This document shows, piece after piece, positions 1-5,070 of a stretch of DNA of 5,070 bases. Under the pieces are notes generated by a model that was not told the DNA's origin, searched no databases, and saw only the letters and a list, made by a program, of their open reading frames with translations. The stretch is from NCBI GenBank assembly GCA_947460225.1, contig CANHHI010000118.1, positions 1 through 5,070 of the forward strand. Direction: 5' to 3'. This DNA comes from Flavobacteriales bacterium. Its GTDB lineage: Bacteria > Bacteroidota > Bacteroidia > Flavobacteriales_D > CANHHI01. Numbering within the stretch: position 1 is the first letter of the stretch; each line of letters begins with the position of its first letter. A program made the position numbers and the translations under genes.

Positions 1-2122
1 CTTTGAGTAAATGCCCAGCACCACCCACTTTGTCCATCAAGAACAAAACATAGCGTATGTCCACGCTAATGGTGCGTTTTACGTTCATATCTACGTAGAT
101 ATCACCCATCAAATCTTGCTCAACGCCATCAAAAGCACAGCCTATCACTTCGCCTTTGGCATTAAACACCACAGAACCAGAGTTTCCGCCTGTAATATCA
201 TGATCAGTTAAAAAACAAAGCACCAAATTGCCTGTTTTATCTGCATACATACCAAAATCTTTGGCTTCTATTTTCGCCTTCAAAGCAGGAGACAAAATAA
301 ATTCCTCATCGTTTGGATTTTCTTTTTCCAAAAGTCCTTCTTGGGTAGTGTACCAATCGTATTCTATACCGTCCGCTGGACTAAACCCTTTCACATTGCC
401 ATAAGTAAAACGAATAGTACCGTTTGCATCTGGATATAAAGGTTTTGGCGCATTCATTTCACGCAAAGCCTCCAAGAACAAACGTTTGCCTTGCACAAAC
501 AATAAAACATCTTCTTTTGTCCATAAAGATTTGGTATGATTTAACATGCCTTTAACCATCTGAAAACCTTTGTCCGCTTTTATTGCATCTACGTTACCCG
601 CTTGAATTAAACTAAGCAAAGCCTCTTTTTTGAGCAAAATAGAACTAAACAACACATCATCTACAAATTTTTCCGTATTGCCTGGGTAGTTTTTGAAAGC
701 CTCAGAAAAGATGGGTGCTTGTAAATTGACAGCCACATCTTTGTTGTATTTGTTTAATACAGCAACTGCCACAGCCTTAGCAGTTTCATAATCATAGCTA
801 TTGAAAAAAGTATTGATATCCACCAATACCGACTCCATTTCATTAGCTTTCAAGTTTGGATTATTCAGCCAAGGCTCTATTTTGCTGATAATTACCCCCA
901 AATCTATGGCAGCACTTTTTCGAGCCAGCATGTCTGTTGTGTAAGCCTCAACAAATCTATAATCAGCACTTGCCATAATACCTTGTTGCATCATATTTAA
1001 AGCCTCACCATATTTTGCTTTGCGCTCTGGTGTTTGTGAAATCCAAGTATTCACTTGGTTTTCCAAAGTACGTTTTTTATCTGCTACTTTATTTTTAACC
1101 ATGCCTTTGGCTTGCCCATCTTTGTTTTTCCAGTAGTTTGCAATGTGCGCATATTTAGAAGCGTATTTCAAGCGAATAGCTTCACTTTTGTCCATGTTTA
1201 ATTTTAGGGTTTCTAAAATCAAAGCACGCAATTTCACATTCAAAGGCAAGTGAACTACCGCCATATCTGCTTCCCAAGAAGTCATGTAGCGATCTGTATT
1301 GCCAGGAAAACCAACAATCATAGACAAATCTCCTTGTTTGATGCCTTTCAAAGAAATTGGGAAATAATATTTGGGTTTATAAGGCTTGTTGTCTGCGCTA
1401 TAATTGGCAGGATTTCCATTTTTATCCGCATAAATACGGAACATAGAAAAATCCCCTGTATGTCTTGGCCAAGCCCAGTTGTCTGTGTCTCCACCAAATT
1501 TACCAATGCTTTCCTCAGGCGTACCCACCAAACGAATGTCGTTGTATTGTTTAAACACAAACAAATAATACTCGCTACCCACGTACATATCTTTCACATA
1601 GACCTCATAAGCATCGCTCACTTTTGCTGTTTGCTCTATTTGAGCGATATTTTTTTTCACAATGGCTATGCGCTCTAGTTCAGTAGCGGCAGGCGTTACA
1701 CCTTGCAAAACTTTTTCCGTTACATTTTCCATGCGGTCTAAAATCTGCACAAACAAACCCGGTACTGGCACTTCTTCTGCTCCATTTTTCGCCCAATATC
1801 CATCACGCAGATAATTTTTTTCCACCGATGAAATGGTTTGTATCGGGGAATAACCACAGTGGTGATTTGTGAGTATCAATCCTTGATTGGAAACGATTTC
1901 TCCAGAACAAAAACCACCAAAATGAACCACTGCGTCTTTAATAGAGCTTTGGTTGATGTCATAAATCTGTTGGGCAGTTAGCTTGATGCCTTGTTCTTTA
2001 AGGTCTTTCGCCATCAGGTTTTTAACCTGTGTGAGGAGCCACATGCCCTCATGAGCCATTAGATTTCCGCTAGTCAGCAAACTTGTGCTGAGCAAAATTC
2101 CAGAAACTGTTGTTTTTTTCAT
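1..2122 (-). CDS. S46 family serine dipeptidyl peptidase, DPP7-like (3' end cut by window)
   Basis: This is an exported exopeptidase that would remove dipeptides from the N-termini of peptides in the periplasm, as S46 enzymes do. The frame is open from ATG 2122 to base 1 (707 codons). Family members are about 710-720 residues, so only a few C-terminal residues are missing. Residues 1-23 form a signal peptide (MKK, hydrophobic stretch, LMA) with mature HEGMWLL. The chymotrypsin-like triad is visible: His88 in TNHHCGY, Asp224 in NWAWPRHTGDF and Ser648 in TGGNSGS. Cys72 and Cys89 bracket the His loop and could form a disulfide. Other S46 signatures are VGFPGNTDRY (270-279) and NYWKN (329-333). 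Gly666 (FDG, 18 residues after Ser648) falls where acid-specific DPP11 carries Arg, so a DPP7-like preference for hydrophobic P1 residues is inferred. The gene is divergent from the acyl-CoA ligase. No Shine-Dalgarno is seen. The family call is firm; the specificity is inferred. Confidence 0.95.
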   Translation of the reverse strand, partial: MKKTTVSGILLSTSLLTSGNLMAHEGMWLLTQVKNLMAKDLKEQGIKLTAQQIYDINQSSIKDAVVHFGGFCSGEIVSNQGLILTNHHCGYSPIQTISSVEKNYLRDGYWAKNGAEEVPVPGLFVQILDRMENVTEKVLQGVTPAATELERIAIVKKNIAQIEQTAKVSDAYEVYVKDMYVGSEYYLFVFKQYNDIRLVGTPEESIGKFGGDTDNWAWPRHTGDFSMFRIYADKNGNPANYSADNKPYKPKYYFPISLKGIKQGDLSMIVGFPGNTDRYMTSWEADMAVVHLPLNVKLRALILETLKLNMDKSEAIRLKYASKYAHIANYWKNKDGQAKGMVKNKVADKKRTLENQVNTWISQTPERKAKYGEALNMMQQGIMASADYRFVEAYTTDMLARKSAAIDLGVIISKIEPWLNNPNLKANEMESVLVDINTFFNSYDYETAKAVAVAVLNKYNKDVAVNLQAPIFSEAFKNYPGNTEKFVDDVLFSSILLKKEALLSLIQAGNVDAIKADKGFQMVKGMLNHTKSLWTKEDVLLFVQGKRLFLEALREMNAPKPLYPDANGTIRFTYGNVKGFSPADGIEYDWYTTQEGLLEKENPNDEEFILSPALKAKIEAKDFGMYADKTGNLVLCFLTDHDITGGNSGSVVFNAKGEVIGCAFDGVEQDLMGDIYVDMNVKRTISVDIRYVLFLMDKVGGAGHLLK

Positions 2123-2123
2123 G

Positions 2124-2154
2124 TTTGGGTATATTATTTGAGTTGGTAAATTTA
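2124..2154 (+). promoter_or_regulatory. Candidate Bacteroidota promoter for the acyl-CoA ligase
   Basis: TTTG (2124-2127) is followed after 19 bases by TAAATTTA (2147-2154), again one mismatch from TAnnTTTG. Transcription would start near 2160 and give a leader of about 70 bases before ATG 2229. The octamer is its own reverse complement and is the same one used in the minus-strand candidate. A weaker alternative is TAACTTGC at 2198-2205, which has no TTG at a suitable distance. Confidence 0.35.
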
Positions 2155-2173
2155 TAATTTTTTTTCAAATAAT
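2133..2173. repeat. 9-bp inverted repeat in the divergent intergenic region
   Basis: ATTATTTGA (2133-2141) and TCAAATAAT (2165-2173) are perfect reverse complements separated by 23 bases. They flank the palindromic TAAATTTA octamer almost symmetrically, so they could be half-sites for a regulator of either gene. A smaller palindrome, ACAATCATTGT (2176-2186, 5-bp arms around one C), lies just beside it over the proposed minus-strand -33 box. The composition is AT-rich and a chance origin cannot be excluded. Confidence 0.4.
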
Positions 2174-2179
2174 GTACAA
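2147..2179 (-). promoter_or_regulatory. Candidate Bacteroidota promoter for the S46 peptidase
   Basis: Read leftwards, TTG (2179-2177) is followed after 22 bases by TAAATTTA (2154-2147). This is one mismatch from the Bacteroidota consensus TTG-N17-23-TAnnTTTG. Transcription would begin near 2141 and give a leader of about 20 bases before ATG 2122. The region is AT-rich, so a chance match is possible. Confidence 0.4.
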
Positions 2180-2228
2180 TCATTGTGATTTTTTTGCTAA
2201 CTTGCAACCAGTTTTAATAATCAACACT

Positions 2229-3779
2229 ATGTTAAACCTTTCAGGACTTTTAGAAGAAAGCGCATTTGCGTTTCCAAATCAAGTCGCTTTTCAGTACGAA
2301 GAAACAAAATTGACTTATGCACAAACCAATGCCTTGGCAAACCAAGTGGCAAATGGTCTTGTGGCATTAGGTATTCAAAAAAACGATAAAGTGGTTTTGG
2401 ATTGCGTCAATGTGCCTTATTTTCCTGTAATTTATTACGGAATTTTAAAGGCAGGTGCAGTAGTTGTGCCCATCAACGTGATGCTAAAAACAGAGGAAAT
2501 TGCATATCATTTGCAAGATTCCGATGCAAAAGCGATTTTTTGTTTTACGGGTACGCCTGAACTGCCTATGGTTAAGTTTGCGTATGAAGCCCAACAAAAA
2601 ACGCCTACTTGCAAGCATTTCATAGAAATCACACCCGTGCCAACCGACAAACCCACTTTTGAGGGTACGATAACTTTGGGCATGTTGTTACACGGTAAAA
2701 GCCCTGTGTTTGACACCGTGCACACCAATCCAGAAGATACGGCAATTATTTTATACACTTCTGGCACAACAGGTAAACCAAAAGGTGCGGAGCTTTCACA
2801 TTTAAATATGTACAGCAACAGCTGGAAAGCCGCCGATATTTTTGCATACACAGAAAACGATGTCAATTTAATTACTTTGCCATTGTTTCATTCTTTTGCG
2901 CAAACGGTGCAACTCAATGGTTCTGTAAAGCGAGGGGCAAAAAATATTTTGATGCCTAAATTTATGCCTAGATTGGTTATCCAAAAAATGGCGCAAGAAA
3001 AAGTAACGATTTTCTGTGGCGTGCCTACGATGTATTGGGCTTTGACGCAAGCTGCCAAAGAAGCTCCTGAACTAGCAGAAGAGGCGGCAAAAAGCCTTAG
3101 AATTTCTGTTTCTGGTGGTGCAGCACTTGCTGTGGAAGATTTGAAAAACTTTGAAGATATTTTCAAAACGACTATTTTGGAAGGCTATGGCTTGTCGGAG
3201 GCATCGCCAGTGGTGTGTTTCAACAGACCTTTGCGCAAGCGCAAAATCGGTTCTATCGGACAAACAGTGCCTGCTTTACAAGCCAAAGTGGTGGATAAAG
3301 AGGGCAAAGAAGTACCTGTTGGCGAAATAGGGGAATTGATTGCCAGAGGTGTGAATATTATGAAAGGCTATTACAAAAAGCCAGAGGAAACTGCAAAAGC
3401 CATTAAAAATGGTTGGTTATACACGGGCGATTTGGCAAAAATGGACGAAGAAGGTTATTTCTACATTGTGGACAGAACCAAGGACATGATTGTAAAAGGA
3501 GGCTATAATGTTTACCCAAGAGAAGTGGAAGAAATCCTATTGCAACACACCGATATTTTGCAAGTAGCTGTGATTGGCGTGCCTGACAGTGCGCAAGGCG
3601 AGGAGGTGAAAGCCTTTGTTGTGCTCAAAGAGGGTTCTACTGTGAGCGAAAGAGATGTGATTAAATGGGCACGTGAAAACATGGCAACCTACAAAGCCCC
3701 ACGAGATGTGGAGTTTAGAAAAGAATTGCCGATGAATGCAACGGGCAAAATTTTGAAAACAGAATTGAGAAAATCTTAA
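2229..3779 (+). CDS. Long-chain fatty acid--CoA ligase-type AMP-dependent synthetase (ANL superfamily)
   Basis: The enzyme would activate a carboxylic acid, most likely a fatty acid, to the acyl-adenylate and then the acyl-CoA, in the cytoplasm or at the inner membrane face. The 516-residue product matches the usual length of bacterial LcfB/FadD-like enzymes. Visible core motifs: phosphate loop YTSGTTGKPKG (176-186), PLFHSF (218-223), GGAAL (296-300), adenine-binding EGYGLSEASP (318-327), ribose-binding Asp401 in YTGD, Arg416 in VDRTKD, GGYNVYPREVEE (424-435), and the adenylation Lys507 in ATGKILK near the C-terminus. All key residues are present. ATG 2229 (MLNLSGLLEES) is preferred over in-frame ATG 2172. 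The 19 extra residues do not resemble the family N-terminus and would cover the intergenic region. Substrate chain length cannot be read from the sequence, and no beta-oxidation gene is adjacent. A strong terminator follows 20 bases after the stop, so it is probably monocistronic. Confidence 0.93.
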   Translation: MLNLSGLLEESAFAFPNQVAFQYEETKLTYAQTNALANQVANGLVALGIQKNDKVVLDCVNVPYFPVIYYGILKAGAVVVPINVMLKTEEIAYHLQDSDAKAIFCFTGTPELPMVKFAYEAQQKTPTCKHFIEITPVPTDKPTFEGTITLGMLLHGKSPVFDTVHTNPEDTAIILYTSGTTGKPKGAELSHLNMYSNSWKAADIFAYTENDVNLITLPLFHSFAQTVQLNGSVKRGAKNILMPKFMPRLVIQKMAQEKVTIFCGVPTMYWALTQAAKEAPELAEEAAKSLRISVSGGAALAVEDLKNFEDIFKTTILEGYGLSEASPVVCFNRPLRKRKIGSIGQTVPALQAKVVDKEGKEVPVGEIGELIARGVNIMKGYYKKPEETAKAIKNGWLYTGDLAKMDEEGYFYIVDRTKDMIVKGGYNVYPREVEEILLQHTDILQVAVIGVPDSAQGEEVKAFVVLKEGSTVSERDVIKWARENMATYKAPRDVEFRKELPMNATGKILKTELRKS

Positions 3780-3799
3780 TTTCAGTATAAAAATATGAC

Positions 3800-3829
3800 A
3801 AAAACAGCCTCCTTTTGGAGGCTGTTTTT
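3800..3829 (+). terminator. Rho-independent terminator after the acyl-CoA ligase, probably bidirectional
   Basis: A perfect 13-bp stem (3800-3812 with 3817-3829) closes a TTTT loop. It has a GC-rich core (CAGCCTCC/GGAGGCTG) and ends in five T on the plus strand. Five A at the left foot make the same structure a terminator when read leftwards. It lies 20 bases past the ligase stop and separates that gene from the next one. Confidence 0.92.
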
Positions 3830-3868
3830 ATATGCAAAAATAAAGCATTTCGCAGTGAGCTTATAAGG

Positions 3869-3898
3869 CAAATTTATACATTTTTAGCCATTATGCAA
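3869..3898 (-). promoter_or_regulatory. Candidate minus-strand promoter in the intergenic region
   Basis: Read leftwards, TTG (3898-3896), a 19-base spacer and TAAATTTG (3876-3869) match the Bacteroidota consensus TTG-N17-23-TAnnTTTG with no mismatch. No open reading frame of note lies downstream on this strand. The path leads about 60 bases to the symmetrical terminator at 3829-3800. It could drive a short RNA, or it could be a chance match in AT-rich DNA. Confidence 0.35.
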
Positions 3899-3918
3899 CA
3901 AAAAAAACAATTTTTATG

Positions 3919-3926
3919 TAAATTTG
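3919..3926 (+). promoter_or_regulatory. Perfect TAnnTTTG -7 box immediately before the 3931 gene
   Basis: TAAATTTG ends only 4 bases before ATG 3931, so the transcript would start at or next to the A of the ATG and be nearly leaderless. No TTG -33 element lies 17-23 bases upstream, which weakens the call. A second weaker box, TACATTTT (3877-3884), would give a leader of roughly 40 bases instead. Confidence 0.45.
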
Positions 3927-3930
3927 TGCT

Positions 3931-4686
3931 ATGCTTCGCATTATTTTAGTTTGCTATTTTTTAGTCATGGGCGTTTTTGCAAATAAACCCTTGAAAAAAT
4001 TGCATCTACTTTTGATTGAAGAAAAATACGCCAAATTAACCAAGAAAGCCCAAAGATACGCCTTGTCCAAAAAATATGAAAAAGAAGCATTTCCATACCT
4101 TTTTTGGTCTATGGGTTTATTTTATAGCCAGCAAAACACTTGGGAAGAGCGAGAACCCTTGCAAGCACAAAAACACACAAAAGAACGGGAAAAGAAAAAT
4201 ACCCAAATGCTCAAAGCACTGACTTTGTATAAACGCTACGATAAAAAAGCACTAACAGCCATTTATTTGCCTTTTCAAAAAGATATTCAAAAATTTTTAC
4301 TCGGCGAGCTGAATTATCACGCCTGGCAATTTACCACTGTACCCGAAAGCGAAAGAAAATTGCAATCTTTGGTGGCGCAAGTATTGCAATGCCAAGAAAG
4401 AACAGCAGGTTTGCTTTTTTTACAAATAGCCGTACTGGAAAACAATCCCCAAAACGCTATGCCCAAAGAACTTTTTGAGCAGACCTTAGCCTTGCTCCAA
4501 GAGGAACTAGCAAAAACACAAAACAACTGGCAATACCAAACCCTCAAACTGGGTGCGATTATTTACCTAGCACACACCGATAAAACTTTGCAAAAAAACA
4601 TCAATCTTTTTGTACAATTAAATTCCGTTTTGGAAAAAGAACCTGAATGGTCTTTTATTCAAAGTTTATACGCTCCGCACAATTAA
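3931..4686 (+). CDS. Exported helical protein of unknown function, weakly TPR-like
   Basis: I do not recognise a named family. The 251-residue product starts with a clear Sec signal peptide (residues 1-17: MLRIILV, hydrophobic run, VFA before NKP). There is no lipobox, so a soluble periplasmic or secreted protein is expected. The start at 3931 is chosen because the next in-frame ATG (3967, Met13) would destroy the signal peptide. The mature part is rich in Lys, Leu, Gln and Glu and looks almost entirely helical. Residues 24-67 (LHLLLIEEKYAKL onwards, then FWSMGLFYSQ) have the spacing of a TPR-like helix pair, and KLGAIIYLAH near 205-215 is similar. A very charged Lys/Glu stretch spans about 71-90. 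Only one Cys (VLQCQE) remains after the signal peptide, and no catalytic motif is visible. The first gene upstream is separated by a terminator. The 3' end overlaps the convergent glycosyltransferase gene by 32 bases. Confidence 0.75.
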   Translation: MLRIILVCYFLVMGVFANKPLKKLHLLLIEEKYAKLTKKAQRYALSKKYEKEAFPYLFWSMGLFYSQQNTWEEREPLQAQKHTKEREKKNTQMLKALTLYKRYDKKALTAIYLPFQKDIQKFLLGELNYHAWQFTTVPESERKLQSLVAQVLQCQERTAGLLFLQIAVLENNPQNAMPKELFEQTLALLQEELAKTQNNWQYQTLKLGAIIYLAHTDKTLQKNINLFVQLNSVLEKEPEWSFIQSLYAPHN

Positions 4687-5070
4687 AATGTCCTTTGGGG
4701 CAAGTTTTTCTGCCATGCACCCCACACGGACGACAAGGCAACCCCTGCACCTCTAAAACTTTGCTATTTTGCGCAAGCGGATAAAATCCAAAATCTTTGA
4801 CTGTGGAACAAAAAACCGCCGTTACGGGCGCACGCATAGCCTCAGCAATATGCAGTGGCGCAGAGTCATTCACATAATTTTGGCTCGCTTTTTCCATCAA
4901 AGCGGCACTTTCTAACAAAGTCAGGTTTCCTGCCAAATTAAAAATACTGCGCTGTTCAAAATGTTCCACCAGCAAAGCACAAGTTTGGGCATCTTGCGCC
5001 GTACCCAAAAGATAAACGGTATGCGAATCGTCCAGTTTATCTATACACTCCTTCCATTTATGCACGGGCA
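4655..5070 (-). CDS. Glycosyltransferase family 9 (heptosyltransferase-type), C-terminal part only
   Basis: Family 9 enzymes transfer a sugar, classically heptose from ADP-heptose, to lipopolysaccharide core or other surface glycans on the cytoplasmic side of the inner membrane. The visible 138 codons are the C-terminal nucleotide-sugar-binding half of a protein normally about 330-350 residues long; the rest lies beyond the right edge. The GTG at 5065 is most likely an internal Val (frame is open upstream: Pro-Val-His-Lys-Trp-Lys). Counting that Val as 1: VYLLGTAQD (17-25), NLAGNLTLLESAALM (43-57), the hallmark NDSAPLHIAEAM (66-77), PVTAVFCST (80-88), and the Cys-rich tail CRPCGVHG (111-118), CPKGHFNC (122-129). 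The hallmark is usually written NDSGPxH; DSAP is an accepted variant. The protein ends only seven residues after the last Cys, which is short for the family. The acceptor cannot be deduced. The gene overlaps the convergent 3931 gene by 32 bases. Confidence 0.88.
   Translation of the reverse strand, partial: PVHKWKECIDKLDDSHTVYLLGTAQDAQTCALLVEHFEQRSIFNLAGNLTLLESAALMEKASQNYVNDSAPLHIAEAMRAPVTAVFCSTVKDFGFYPLAQNSKVLEVQGLPCRPCGVHGRKTCPKGHFNCAERINFE

Noticed and set aside
11..211. Small plus-strand open frame at the left edge
   Set aside because: It is antisense to the catalytic Ser648 region of the peptidase and is explained by codon bias of that gene.
1250..1678. 142-codon plus-strand open frame
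   Set aside because: It lies wholly opposite the S46 peptidase, whose frame is open and carries family motifs through this stretch. The translation has no recognisable features.
2172..2228. Upstream in-frame ATG extending the ligase by 19 residues
   Set aside because: The extension does not look like an ANL N-terminus. ATG 2229 begins the usual LxxLLEES-type opening.
2507..3263. Several minus-strand open frames under the ligase
   Set aside because: They overlap each other and all lie opposite the conserved core of the acyl-CoA ligase; none has family features or its own promoter.
3831..3848. Small ATGC/GCAT hairpin after the terminator
   Set aside because: The arms are only 4 bp around an A/T-rich loop, which is not significant in this composition.
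4317..4547. 76-codon minus-strand open frame
   Set aside because: It is opposite the 3931 gene and Cys/Ser-rich in a way expected from reading Gln/Lys/Leu codons backwards.
1..5070. A linked multi-gene system such as defence or secretion
   Set aside because: Strands alternate, a terminator separates the two plus-strand genes, and three of the four genes belong to common housekeeping families with unrelated roles.

Overview
The window looks like ordinary chromosomal DNA of an AT-rich member of the Bacteroidota. The clues are an S46-family dipeptidyl peptidase, which is typical of this phylum among others, promoter-like TAnnTTTG boxes, no clear Shine-Dalgarno sequences before the starts, and a GT9 glycosyltransferase with the CRPCGxHG/CPxGHF tail I associate with this group. 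The genus cannot be settled from the sequence. I see no tRNA, rRNA, CRISPR array, insertion sequence or phage gene, and I do not see an undescribed multi-gene system.

Layout, left to right. (1) Positions 1-2122, minus strand: an almost complete secreted S46 dipeptidyl peptidase, DPP7-like, cut by the left edge just before its stop codon. It has no stop inside the window. (2) Positions 2123-2228: a divergent promoter region with a palindromic -7-like octamer that could serve both directions, flanked by a 9-bp inverted repeat. (3) Positions 2229-3779, plus strand: a complete fatty-acid-type acyl-CoA ligase (ANL superfamily, 516 residues). (4) Positions 3780-3930: a strong, symmetrical hairpin terminator, a well-spaced minus-strand promoter match, and a perfect TAnnTTTG box almost touching the next start codon. 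(5) Positions 3931-4686, plus strand: an unrecognised exported helical protein of 251 residues. (6) Positions 4655-5070, minus strand: the C-terminal part of a GT9 (heptosyltransferase-type) glycosyltransferase, cut by the right edge. Its 3' end overlaps the previous gene by 32 bases, tail to tail.

The four genes do not form an operon: strands alternate (-, +, +, -) and the two plus-strand genes are separated by a terminator. Their likely roles are separate: periplasmic peptide breakdown, fatty acid activation, an unknown envelope role, and cell-surface glycan or LPS synthesis. The most useful leads are regulatory: the shared divergent promoter, a possible short minus-strand transcript between 3863 and about 3798, a possibly leaderless mRNA for the 3931 gene, and the convergent overlap.
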